DNA of 64,000 nucleotides, taken from the NCBI GenBank assembly GCA_019694595.1, contig JAIBBQ010000004.1, forward strand, positions 1 to 64,000, read 5' to 3'. Source of the DNA: Myxococcaceae bacterium. GTDB lineage: Bacteria; Myxococcota; Myxococcia; Myxococcales; Myxococcaceae. A model generated the notes under the pieces. That model searched no databases, had not been told where the DNA came from, and saw only the letters and a program-made list of their open reading frames with translations. Made by a program: the position numbers and the translations under genes. Of the stretch, positions 33,312-41,361 are shown one piece after another (positions within the stretch are counted from its first letter, which is position 1; each line of letters begins with the position of its first letter).

Positions 33312-35417
33312 ATGCTCGCCCGGCTCCCCACCGTTCTCCTGGTCGTCTTCCTCCTCGCCTGCGAGTCGAAGGCGGCGCCCAAGGTGCCGGCGCTGGTCGG
33401 CCCTCCGCCGGACATCGAGGAAGAGCTGTACACGGGGGCGCTCAAGAACGGCTGGCTCGACTTCGGCTGGAGCCCGCGCGAGCTGGGCAAGGGGCCGGCC
33501 ACGGTCGACCTCTCGGAGTTCGGCGGGTGGATCCTCGGCAAGCAGACGTCGGGCACCCACTTCGGCGGGCTGCGCTTCAAGGTGAGCGCGCTCTACGCGG
33601 AAGGCGTCGAGGTGCGGCTCGACGGGAAGTCCAAGTTCCCGCGGGTGAGCCTCGACCAGCTGACTCCCATCTCCGAGGTGCGGGGCTTCCGCGAGTACTT
33701 CATTCCCATGGCGGCGCTGAACCCCAAGGCGGTGGACTTCGAGCAGCTCGTCTTCCAGGGCAAGCGCAAGGGCGCCTTCAAGGGCGTGCAGCTCGACGAC
33801 GTGGGGCTGACCGCGCGCGGGGCGGCGGCGCTCTCGGGGCCGGTGGCGGAGGCGAGCTTCGCGGTCGACTGCTCGGGCCCGGGGCGGCCGGTGAGCCTGG
33901 GCATCTACGGCGTGGCGTTCGACCCGCAGCGGCCGCAGGACGACACCGCGAAGGTCATCGGCGCGACCGGGCGGCGCTGGGGCGGCAACCTGAGCACCCG
34001 GTACAACTGGCAGCTCGGCAACGCCTGGAACACCGCGAGCGACTGGTACTTCAAGAACGTCGACTACACCGGGCTCGAGGGCTACTCGTACGAGACGTTC
34101 CTCGGCCAGCAGCGCGACTTCGGGCTGAAGACGGCGCTCACGGTGCCGATGCTGGGCTTCATCGCCAAGGACAAGTCGAGCTGCGGCTTTCCGCAGGCGC
34201 TCTTCGCGCAGCAGCAGCACTTCGAGAACGCGGAGTCGGGGTGCGGCAACGGGCTGTCGCCCGACGGCCGGGAGCTCAAGCCGGGGACGCCGTCGTTGAC
34301 CTCGATTCCCGGGCCGCCGTCGCTCATGGGCGAGTGGGTGCAGGCGATCCGCACCGAGGACGCCAAGGGCCGCGGCCGCAGCGTGCACCTCTACTTCCTC
34401 GACAACGAGCCCAACCTCTGGAGCCAGACGCACCGCGACGTGCACCCGGAGCCGCTCACCTACGACGAGCTGTGGGAGAAGTCGCTCGCGCTCTCGCGCG
34501 CGATTCGCAAGGCGGACCCCGACGCCATCATCGCGGGGCCGGCGGAGTGGGGCTGGACCAACTACTTCGACTCCGCGGCCGACATCCGCGCCGGGGGGCT
34601 CTTCGGCAAGAAGGACCGCAAGGCCCACGAGAACCTGCCGCTCATCGCCTGGTACCTGAAGAAGGCGGCGGAGCACGAGAAGAAGACGGGCGAGCGGGTC
34701 ATCGACGTGCTCGACCTCCACTACTACCCGCAGGGCAAGGGCATCGGCATCGGCTCGTCGGGCAACACCGACCCGGAGACCAACGCGCTGCGCATCCGTT
34801 CCACGCGCTCGCTGTGGGACCCGAGCTACCGCGACGAGTCGTGGATCGGCGACCAGGTGCGGCTGTTGCCGCGCATGCGGGAGTGGATCGACCAGTACTA
34901 CCCGGGCCGCGGCATCAGCATCGGCGAGTACAACTTCGGCGCGGACACGCACCCGTCGGGCGGGCTCGCGCAGGCCGAGGCGCTGGGGCACTTCGCGCAG
35001 GAAGGCGTGGGGTTCGCGTACGTCTGGTACTACCCGCCGAAGAAGAGCGCGGGGGCGCAGGCGTTCCAGGCGTTCCGCAACTACGACGGGCAGGGCGGCC
35101 GCTTCCTCGACACCAGCCTGCCGACGCGCACCTCGGGCCCGGTGGCGCTCTTCGCCTCGCGCGACGTGAAGGCGGGCAAGCTGGTGCTCGTGGCGCTGAA
35201 CGAGGACCCGGTGAAGGGCGTCGACGCGCCGCTCGACGTCGGCAGCTGCGGCAAGGTGGCGCTGGTGCGCGAGTTCCAGACGGTGTTCGGCGCCAAGGGG
35301 CTGGAGCAGCTCAAGCGCGCACAGTCGGACCGGCTGAACCTGCCGCCGTACTCGTTGACCGTGATCGAACTGACCCTCGCGACCCCTGACGGGGCGAAGC
35401 CTGGAGGCACCCGGTGA
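33312..35417 (+). CDS. glycoside hydrolase family 44 lipoprotein
   Basis: A secreted or surface lipoprotein endoglucanase/xyloglucanase, 701 residues. The lipobox is VFLLAC. An N-terminal beta-sandwich region (about 30-190) may bind carbohydrate. The GH44 catalytic domain follows, with GGNLSTRYNWQLGNAWN, the acid/base Glu366 in YFLDNEPNLWSQTHRDVHPE and the nucleophile Glu539 in GISIGEYNFG. A C-terminal beta domain closes the protein. GH44 enzymes cut beta-1,4-glucan and xyloglucan backbones. The last four bases overlap the start of a GT4 glycosyltransferase gene, an unusual coupling of an exported hydrolase to a cytoplasmic transferase. Confidence 0.87.
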   Translation: MLARLPTVLLVVFLLACESKAAPKVPALVGPPPDIEEELYTGALKNGWLDFGWSPRELGKGPATVDLSEFGGWILGKQTSGTHFGGLRFKVSALYAEGVEVRLDGKSKFPRVSLDQLTPISEVRGFREYFIPMAALNPKAVDFEQLVFQGKRKGAFKGVQLDDVGLTARGAAALSGPVAEASFAVDCSGPGRPVSLGIYGVAFDPQRPQDDTAKVIGATGRRWGGNLSTRYNWQLGNAWNTASDWYFKNVDYTGLEGYSYETFLGQQRDFGLKTALTVPMLGFIAKDKSSCGFPQALFAQQQHFENAESGCGNGLSPDGRELKPGTPSLTSIPGPPSLMGEWVQAIRTEDAKGRGRSVHLYFLDNEPNLWSQTHRDVHPEPLTYDELWEKSLALSRAIRKADPDAIIAGPAEWGWTNYFDSAADIRAGGLFGKKDRKAHENLPLIAWYLKKAAEHEKKTGERVIDVLDLHYYPQGKGIGIGSSGNTDPETNALRIRSTRSLWDPSYRDESWIGDQVRLLPRMREWIDQYYPGRGISIGEYNFGADTHPSGGLAQAEALGHFAQEGVGFAYVWYYPPKKSAGAQAFQAFRNYDGQGGRFLDTSLPTRTSGPVALFASRDVKAGKLVLVALNEDPVKGVDAPLDVGSCGKVALVREFQTVFGAKGLEQLKRAQSDRLNLPPYSLTVIELTLATPDGAKPGGTR

Positions 35418-36604
35418 AGGTGTTGATGGCGATGCCGTTCAGCCCCGTGCCGCCCGACTTCGGCGGCGCGCTGCGCGTCTTCCACCTGGTGCGCCAGGTG
35501 GCGCGGCGCCACGAGGTGACGGTGCTCACCTACGGCGCGCCGGAGGACGCGGGCCGCATCCGCGCCGAGCTCAAGTTGAAGGACGTGCAGGTGGTGAAGC
35601 CGCTGTGGAAGTCGACCAGCCGGCGGCTCGGGCAGCTGTACTCGACGTTCTCGCCGCACAGCTTCTTCCAGCTGTCGGTGGTGGGCGCGCCGTTCCAGGC
35701 GGCGCTCGACCGGGTGCTGTCGGAGAACGACTTCGACGTGGTGCAGACGGAGTTCAGCCACCTGGGGCCGTTCGAGCTCAGGACGAAGGCGCTCAAGGTG
35801 CTCGACACGCACAACGTCGAGTACGACAACTTCCGGCGCATGTGGGAGACGAGCAAGTGGGGCGTGAAGAAGCTCCACTACCTGCTCGAGTACCGGAAGA
35901 TGAAGGGCGACGAGCTCGCCTGGCTGCGCGCGCAGGACGCGGTGCTGACCACGAGCGAGCGCGACAAGGAGCTCTTCGGCAAGGACGTCAGCGTGCCGCT
36001 GCACGTGGTGCCCAACGGGGTGGACTCGGCGTACTTCGCGCCTCCCGCGCAGCAGGCGGTGGAGCCGTACAGCATGGTCTTCACCGGGATGATGGCCTAC
36101 ACGCCGAACCACGACGGCATCGGCTGGTTCCTCGACGAGGTGATGCCGCGCATCGTGGAGAAGCAGCCGCAGGCGCGCCTCTACGTGGTGGGGAAGAACC
36201 CGCCGCCGCACATCACCTCGCGCGCGAGCGAGCGGGTGGTGGTGACCGGCACGGTGCCCGACGTGCGGCCCTTCGTGCAGCGCGCGAGCGTGTACGTGGT
36301 GCCGCTGCGCATGGGCGGCGGTACGCGGCTCAAGATCGCCGAGTCGCTCGCGGCGCGGAAGCCGATGGTCACCACGCGCGTGGGCTGCGAAGGCATCGAC
36401 GTGAAGGACCAGGAGCACTGCCTGATGGCCGACGAGCCGCAGGCCTTCGCGGACGCGGTGCTGGGGCTGTGGAAGGACCCGGCGCGCGGCGAGGCGCTCG
36501 CGAGCGCGGGGCAGGCGCTGGTGACCGCGCGCTACGACTGGTCGGTCATCGGCGACCTGGTGGAGCGCATCTACGCCGAGGCGAAGGCGCGCCGCGCGGC
36601 GTAG
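35414..36604 (+). CDS. glycosyltransferase family 4 (GT-B fold)
   Basis: A 396-residue retaining glycosyltransferase. The N-terminal domain has SPVPPDFGGALRVFHLVRQV and LDTHNVEYDNF. The C-terminal donor-binding domain has VVPNGVDSAYF, FTGMMAYTPNHDGIGWFLDE and the GTRLKIAESLAARKPMVTT motif with the conserved E. The GTG start overlaps the GH44 stop (GTGA), so translation is coupled. It probably adds a nucleotide-activated sugar to a surface glycan; donor and acceptor are not predictable. It is followed by an inverted repeat that may terminate the transcript. Confidence 0.9.
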   Translation: MKVLMAMPFSPVPPDFGGALRVFHLVRQVARRHEVTVLTYGAPEDAGRIRAELKLKDVQVVKPLWKSTSRRLGQLYSTFSPHSFFQLSVVGAPFQAALDRVLSENDFDVVQTEFSHLGPFELRTKALKVLDTHNVEYDNFRRMWETSKWGVKKLHYLLEYRKMKGDELAWLRAQDAVLTTSERDKELFGKDVSVPLHVVPNGVDSAYFAPPAQQAVEPYSMVFTGMMAYTPNHDGIGWFLDEVMPRIVEKQPQARLYVVGKNPPPHITSRASERVVVTGTVPDVRPFVQRASVYVVPLRMGGGTRLKIAESLAARKPMVTTRVGCEGIDVKDQEHCLMADEPQAFADAVLGLWKDPARGEALASAGQALVTARYDWSVIGDLVERIYAEAKARRAA

Positions 36605-36619
36605 GGGCGCTCGTGCCAT

Positions 36620-36661
36620 CTGGGGAGTGAAGGACCGGAATCCCAGCTTTTGACTCCCCAG
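36620..36661. terminator. inverted repeat between convergent genes
   Basis: A perfect 9-bp stem (CTGGGGAGT at 36620-36628, ACTCCCCAG at 36653-36661) encloses a 24-base loop. It lies between the GT4 stop and the convergent hypothetical gene's stop, so it could act as a bidirectional terminator. It may instead be a dispersed repeat, since part of it resembles 43519-43540. Confidence 0.45.
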
Positions 36662-36670
36662 TTCGCGGCG

Positions 36671-37303
36671 TCACTGCCAGTCGGTCGAGCTCTCCCGGAG
36701 TGGGACCATCGGGAGCTCCGCGAGGCGACGACGGAGCACGTCGATGGCCGCGGGCTCGAGGCGCGCCTGCCACTCGGTGGGGTTGCGCTTGAAGCTCCAG
36801 AGGTTCATCGGGCTGCCGCCGACATCGAAGATCGGACCGACGAGCATCTTGTTCACTAGGGAGGCTTCCTCGGCCGGCGTGATGGAGGCGCCCTCGGCGC
36901 GGAGCTTCTCGAAGCTCGCCAGGCCGGTCTCGATGTCGGCCTTGGTCACCTTGCCCTTCTCCCAGGCATCGAAGACCTGGCCGAAGGATCGCTGCTCGAC
37001 CCGGTGCGTGTCCTTGAGCCCGAGCTCCTGGCGGAGGACGACGTCGGCCTCGCCGGTCAAGACGCCGGGGGGAAGAATGTCCTTCACCTTGGTGCTGCCG
37101 ATGATTAGGAGCGAGGTGTCGTAGTCATCGGACTGGATGCAGTCTTTCAGGAGGGCGCCGGCCTGTGTCCGGAACGCCCCTTCGGCGATCGCCTTCGCGA
37201 TGGGCTTCACTTCGTCGGGGTCGATCTTCCCGTCGTTCTTCAGGGCCTGCTGGACGCTCGACTTGATCGCCTCGAGGTCTTTTCGAGCTCTTCCGATGGC
37301 CAT
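36671..37303 (-). CDS. hypothetical protein with EF-hand-like N-terminus
   Basis: A 210-residue cytoplasmic protein of unknown family. The N-terminal segment VQQALKNDGKIDPDEVKPIA resembles a degenerate EF-hand or calcium-dependent helix-loop-helix. The middle is helical and charged (FDAWEKGKVTKADIETGLAS), and the end contains FDVGGSPMNLWSFKRNPTEW. No signal peptide or membrane segment is present. Codon use is less GC-biased than that of the flanking housekeeping genes, hinting at acquired DNA. No partner is obvious. Confidence 0.65.
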   Translation of the reverse strand: MAIGRARKDLEAIKSSVQQALKNDGKIDPDEVKPIAKAIAEGAFRTQAGALLKDCIQSDDYDTSLLIIGSTKVKDILPPGVLTGEADVVLRQELGLKDTHRVEQRSFGQVFDAWEKGKVTKADIETGLASFEKLRAEGASITPAEEASLVNKMLVGPIFDVGGSPMNLWSFKRNPTEWQARLEPAAIDVLRRRLAELPMVPLRESSTDWQ

Positions 37304-37403
37304 GTGGCCTCCTGCTTCTCAGTCACCTGAGGCAGGACTTGAGGCTCAGTTGGCTGCCGATCGACTTGATGCAGCGCGCCAGAGCTGGAGCTCGGGGGCC
37401 CCC

Positions 37404-37778
37404 TCAGGAACCGCAATGCACGAAGCGCTCGACTGAACGGTCTGCACTGACCTCCACGTAGAAGGCGCTCATTCGTCCGTACAGGTTCACGCTCGAGCTC
37501 GGCTTCAACGACGCACTGAGCGCGCGGCACTCGTCGCAGGCCCATCCCTCGCGGCACTCGAAAGACCCGGTCCAGACCTCAGATGGCTTTCCGAGGCCGA
37601 TCGACTCGATGGGCGCGCGCCGATCGACAGCCAGCTGCAGGCGAATGAAGATGTCCAACTCGAGGAGGTAGCCCGCGGTCAGCCCCAACAGGGCGACGCT
37701 GCCTGCAATCACGACCGCTGCTGCTGCGCGCTCCCGCGTGCTCTTCACGATCCGCACCGGCCTGGCCTTCAGCTCCAC
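37404..37778 (-). CDS. single-pass membrane protein with extracytoplasmic Cys cluster
   Basis: A 124-residue protein with a basic N-terminus (KARPVRIVKSTRERAA), one hydrophobic helix (AVVIAGSVALLGLTAGYLL) and a soluble domain containing four cysteines in FECREGWACDECRAL and FVHCGS. The GTG at 37778 overlaps the end of the YkgJ-like gene by ten bases, so they are co-transcribed. The family is not recognised. The short size and overlap leave some doubt, but topology and coding bias favour a real gene. Confidence 0.6.
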   Translation of the reverse strand: MELKARPVRIVKSTRERAAAAVVIAGSVALLGLTAGYLLELDIFIRLQLAVDRRAPIESIGLGKPSEVWTGSFECREGWACDECRALSASLKPSSSVNLYGRMSAFYVEVSADRSVERFVHCGS

Positions 37779-38242
37779 CCGTGAAACGTCTCGGTCAGGA
37801 AACGCTGGGTCGCGCGCGCCTCGGCCATCCACGCGTCGTCGTACGGCGGCAGCGGTGACGCGAGCGCGACGCGGACGTGGGTCATCACATCGGTCGTCCT
37901 CGGCGGGTCGAGCTTCGCGCCCAGCGCGAGCACCCGCGCCTGCGCGTCCCTGACGACCGCGAGCGCCGCCTCCGCGGTCACCGTCCCAGCGACGAGCTGC
38001 TTGCCGAGCGCGCAGACGAAGCTGCGGCACCCGCTCGGGCGCACCTCGTACTTCGTGCAGGTCGCGCCCTGGAGCGCTCCGCAGCGCAGGCGCAGGCCAA
38101 GCCGGCCCGCCTTCTCCACCACCGCGAGGCCCATGTCCTGGCAGGCGCTCGCCTCGCTCTCGCTGATGGCCACGAAGTCGAAGAGCGAGCCGTTGCAGCA
38201 CAGGCCGCACTGCACGCAGAGGTCGGAGAGGGCCTGGCTCAT
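37769..38242 (-). CDS. YkgJ-family cysteine cluster protein
   Basis: A 157-residue protein with the CxxCxxCC cluster CVQCGLCC near the N-terminus (Cys9, 12, 15, 16), and further cysteines in RLRCGALQGATCTKYEVRPS and CRSFVCALG. This is the pattern of the YkgJ family, proposed to hold zinc or an iron-sulfur cluster. No signal peptide is present, so it is cytoplasmic. The ATG at 38242 puts the cluster at the usual N-terminal place. Its function in any organism is poorly known. Confidence 0.85.
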   Translation of the reverse strand: MSQALSDLCVQCGLCCNGSLFDFVAISESEASACQDMGLAVVEKAGRLGLRLRCGALQGATCTKYEVRPSGCRSFVCALGKQLVAGTVTAEAALAVVRDAQARVLALGAKLDPPRTTDVMTHVRVALASPLPPYDDAWMAEARATQRFLTETFHGWS

Positions 38243-38359
38243 GAGGTCGCCCCGCTCATCGCGGGTTGTCCGCGAAGGCGCAACCCCTCCCATCGCGAAA
38301 ATCTGAGACGGCCCGGGCGCTTCCAGGCCGCCGCGCAGTCACTTCGCGCGGTTGCCCGC

Positions 38360-38375
38360 TGGCGCATCGCTTGCT
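38360..38375 (+). promoter_or_regulatory. possible sigma-54 promoter
   Basis: TGGCGC, five bases, then TTGCT matches the -24/-12 consensus (TGGCAC-N5-TTGCW) with one mismatch and correct GG/GC spacing, 69 bases before the ATG at 38444. Myxobacteria use sigma-54 widely. A chance match in GC-rich DNA cannot be excluded, and no activator site was recognised. Confidence 0.35.
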
Positions 38376-38443
38376 CAGCGCCCTGCGGAAGTCGGCCGGA
38401 CTCCGCCGCGCGCACCGCGGTGGTCTTGCTCGAGGGGAACTCC

Positions 38444-39421
38444 ATGTCGCTCAGGTCCGTCACCGCTGCTGCACTCGCGCTCGCGTTCATCGGCTGTGGT
38501 CCCGCCCGCCAGCTCGAGGCCGGCGGCAACGCCTCCGTGCCTCGTACCACTGACGGCGCGCCAGCGCCGGCCGACACCTCCACGCCCTCGCTCCCGCGCC
38601 CGCTCGGCGTGCCGCACCTGCCGGAGCTCGACTGCGGCAACGTGCGCAGCAGCGTGGTGCAGTCGGAGATCGGCCCCGCCATCGACGCGCTCAAGCAGGC
38701 CCTGGGCGCCGGCCGTGCGGAAGGCCACCAGTACTCCGGTTGGGACGGCATGGAGTGGTTCACCGACTTCGACCACACCGTGCTCCCGGGCGCGACCTTC
38801 AAGGAAGCGCTCGAGGCCCGCCTCGCCGCGCTCCCGGGCACGCCCATCGACGTCGGAGCGCTGCGGCTGCTCGAGACGCGGGGAGACGCGCAGAGCGCGA
38901 TGCTCTTCTACGGCCTCACCCGCGTGGGCGCCCAACCCGCCAGCTTCCGGCGCCCCGTCCTGTACGCGCTTCTGCAGCGCTCGGGCTCCGGCGCCACCAT
39001 CCTCTCTCTCAACCTCGACGTCGCGCAGTGGAAGACCACCGAGGACGAGGCCGTGCGCCTCGCCGCCTGCACGCCGCCGTCGAACCGCGACTTCATCGAC
39101 CTCGTCCCCGAGTGGACGTTCAAGTCGCTGCAGCTGATCGGCTGCGGCCCCGGCGAGACCGTCACCTACCGCGCCACCCGCGACGACCACCTCGCGTGGA
39201 CCGGCGAGGCGTCCTGGGTCGCCAGCGCGGGCCCGAACGGCACGCTGCGGTGGAGACTCGTGCGCTCCGGCACCTACACCATCAGCCCCGAGAACTACTG
39301 GCCGCACATGACGCAGGCCGACTGCTACTGCGGCAAGGACGCCGGCTGGCGCATCGAGGTCGACTTCGTCACCGGCGAGCTGCTCAGCGCGCAGGCGGGC
39401 ATCAGCTGCGTCGTCTGCTAG
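38444..39421 (+). CDS. exported lipoprotein of unknown function
   Basis: A 325-residue lipoprotein: signal peptide with lipobox AFIGC (acylated cysteine about residue 18), then a Pro/Ser/Thr-rich linker and a globular domain of about 265 residues. The domain includes FTDFDHTVLPGATF and WTGEASWVAS, and ends in cysteine-containing strands (ADCYCGKDAGW, ISCVVC). The GAGGGGA box upstream of the ATG is a good ribosome site and decides the start. A sigma-54-like promoter may lie 69 bases upstream. No enzyme motif was recognised. Confidence 0.78.
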   Translation: MSLRSVTAAALALAFIGCGPARQLEAGGNASVPRTTDGAPAPADTSTPSLPRPLGVPHLPELDCGNVRSSVVQSEIGPAIDALKQALGAGRAEGHQYSGWDGMEWFTDFDHTVLPGATFKEALEARLAALPGTPIDVGALRLLETRGDAQSAMLFYGLTRVGAQPASFRRPVLYALLQRSGSGATILSLNLDVAQWKTTEDEAVRLAACTPPSNRDFIDLVPEWTFKSLQLIGCGPGETVTYRATRDDHLAWTGEASWVASAGPNGTLRWRLVRSGTYTISPENYWPHMTQADCYCGKDAGWRIEVDFVTGELLSAQAGISCVVC

Positions 39422-39481
39422 CGACTTCGCACGGTTACGCGCGGGACAGATCGAACGCGGGGGTGGGGCGTTCGAAGCGGC

Positions 39482-40594
39482 ATGAACCGACTCGTCTTCG
39501 CCGCCCTCTCGCTCCTCGCGCTCACCCTCCACGCCGCGGAGCCCATCGCGGCGCCCCAGGAGCGCCCGGTCCTCGACGTCGTCTTCGTCCTCGACACCAC
39601 GAGCTCCATGGGCGGCCTCATCGAAGGGGCCAAGCAGAAGATCTGGTCCATCGCCTCGCGCCTGGCCTCCGGCACGCCGACCCCGCGCGTCCGCGTGGGC
39701 CTGGTGGCCTACCGCGACGTGGGCGACGCCTACGTCACCCAGGTGGTGCCGCTGAGCGAGGACCTCGACGCCATCTACGCCAAGCTGCGCGGCTTCCGCG
39801 CCGAGGGCGGCGGCGACGGCCCCGAGGCCGTTCAGGACGGGCTCCACGACGCGGTCACCAAGATGAAGTGGAGCGACTCCAAGCGGGTGGCGAAGATGAT
39901 CTTCGTCGTCGGTGACGCGCCCGCCCACGAGCAGGACAAGCCCAAGCTCCTCGCGGCCGCGAAGACCGCCATCAGCCAGGGCATCGTGGTGAACACCATT
40001 CGCTGCGGCGCCGACGAGGTCGCTGCCGGCCAGTTCGCCCAGGTGGCGAAGCTCGCCGACGGTCACTTCGACTCCATCCAGCAGAGCGGCGGCGTGGTCG
40101 CGGTGGCGACCCCGTTCGACGCCGACCTCGCGCGCCTCAACGGCGAGATGATGGACACCGCGCTCTACGGCGGCGCCCGCCCGGCGAAGGCCGCGGCCGA
40201 GGTCCGCCGCGTGGAGACGAAGGCGCTCGCCGCGCCCGCCGCGGCCGACCGCATGAGCTACTTCTCGAAGGGCATGGCCGGTGCCGGAGCCAGCGCCAGC
40301 GCGGGCGCCTCCGCGGTGGGCGCGGTCGACCTCACCGCGACGCCGGAGAAGGCCGCCGCGCTCAAGGACGACGAGCTGCCCACCGAGCTCCAGAAGCTCT
40401 CGCCCGAGGAGCGCGTCAGCTACGCCAAGGCGAAGCAGCAGAAGCGCGCCGAGCTCAGCAAGCAGATCGCCGAGCTGTCGAAGAAGCGCGACGAGTACGT
40501 CGCCAAGGCGGCCAAGGCCGACAAGAGCTCCTTCGACGCCCGGGTGTTCGAGGCGGTCGCGGAGACCGCGAAGCGCGCCGACGTCGCCTACTGA
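39482..40594 (+). CDS. exported von Willebrand factor A-domain protein
   Basis: A 370-residue protein with a signal peptide (LVFAALSLLALTLHAA) and a VWA domain at about residues 28-220. The metal-ion-dependent adhesion site is FVLDTTSSMGG, a D-x-T-x-S variant, with later threonine and aspartate residues in GGGDGPEAVQDG and VGDAPAHEQ. The C-terminal 100 residues are a coiled coil (AKQQKRAELSKQIAELSKKR). VWA domains mediate protein binding; the partner is unknown. It stands alone, with a convergent small gene six bases downstream. Confidence 0.88.
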   Translation: MNRLVFAALSLLALTLHAAEPIAAPQERPVLDVVFVLDTTSSMGGLIEGAKQKIWSIASRLASGTPTPRVRVGLVAYRDVGDAYVTQVVPLSEDLDAIYAKLRGFRAEGGGDGPEAVQDGLHDAVTKMKWSDSKRVAKMIFVVGDAPAHEQDKPKLLAAAKTAISQGIVVNTIRCGADEVAAGQFAQVAKLADGHFDSIQQSGGVVAVATPFDADLARLNGEMMDTALYGGARPAKAAAEVRRVETKALAAPAAADRMSYFSKGMAGAGASASAGASAVGAVDLTATPEKAAALKDDELPTELQKLSPEERVSYAKAKQQKRAELSKQIAELSKKRDEYVAKAAKADKSSFDARVFEAVAETAKRADVAY

Positions 40595-40600
40595 GCGGGA

Positions 40601-40972
40601 CTACCGCGCCTCGCGCGGGATCTCGAGCCACCGCCGCACGGTCGCGATGCGGTGGGCTGCCGACGGCACGCCTTCGGTGTCGAAGGTGGAGAAGGGGTCG
40701 GCCTCGTCGCCCCACGCCCGGTCCACCAGGGTGACCTCGGTGGCGCCGTCTTCCACCACTTCGACGAGCGGCAGCGGGTTGGGCGCGGTGACCGACTCGC
40801 GCGCCAGCGCCATCAGCTCGCTGGGAATCTCGAAGCCGCGGGTGGTGCGCACGCAGTCGTCGGGGTTCGAGAGGAACTCCGACGCCAGCGTCAGCCGCTC
40901 TTCGTCGAGCAGCTCCACCGCCAGCTCGGTGAACTCGGTCCGGAAGGGCTCGACGCTCTCGTGCAGGCTCAT
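40601..40972 (-). CDS. acidic hypothetical protein
   Basis: A 123-residue acidic soluble protein, no signal peptide. Its most recognisable part is FEIPSELMALARESVTAPNP, followed by VDRAWGDEADPFSTFDTEGV. The ATG at 40972 was chosen over an upstream ATG at 40993 because it starts a compact domain. It ends six bases from the convergent VWA gene. The family is not recognised and no operon partner is evident; GC-ending codons support it being real. Confidence 0.65.
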   Translation of the reverse strand: MSLHESVEPFRTEFTELAVELLDEERLTLASEFLSNPDDCVRTTRGFEIPSELMALARESVTAPNPLPLVEVVEDGATEVTLVDRAWGDEADPFSTFDTEGVPSAAHRIATVRRWLEIPREAR

Positions 40973-41025
40973 GGCGGAACGCAGACGTAGCACCGGCGCG
41001 AGGCTTCTGAGAAGACCCTCCCCCC

Positions 41026-41361
41026 ATGTGGACCATTCCGCTGCTGCTGGTGGCCAACGTCTTCATGACGTTCGCCTGGTACGGGCACCTCAAGAACCAC
41101 CGCGACACCCCGCTGCCGTACGTGATCCTGATCAGCTGGGGCATCGCCTTCTTCGAGTACTGCCTCCAGGTGCCGGCGAACCGCATGGGCGCCGCCAGCG
41201 GCTTCTCCACCGCCCAGCTGAAGACCATTCAGGAAGTGGTAACACTCGTGGTGTTCGCCGTCTTCTCGGTGTTCTTCCTCGGCGAATCGCTCAAGTGGAA
41301 CCACGCCGTGGGCTTCGGCCTCATCGCCTGCGGCGCGCTGTTCGTCTTCAAGCCCTGGTGA
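41026..41361 (+). CDS. DUF486-family (DMT-like) membrane protein
   Basis: A 111-residue inner-membrane protein with four hydrophobic segments, matching the small DUF486 branch of the drug/metabolite transporter superfamily. Characteristic stretches are LLVANVFMTFAWYGHLK, ISWGIAFFEYCLQVPANRMG and VFSVFFLGESLKWNH. Members are half-size and presumably work as dimers; no substrate is established. Its stop codon abuts the stop of the convergent EF-hand protein gene with no gap. Confidence 0.9.
   Translation: MWTIPLLLVANVFMTFAWYGHLKNHRDTPLPYVILISWGIAFFEYCLQVPANRMGAASGFSTAQLKTIQEVVTLVVFAVFSVFFLGESLKWNHAVGFGLIACGALFVFKPW

Noticed and set aside
31592-35389. Long plus-strand open frame spanning the DUF3556-like gene end and the GH44 gene
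   Set aside because: It crosses two well-supported genes in other frames and has shadow-like composition dominated by Arg, Gly, Ala and His.
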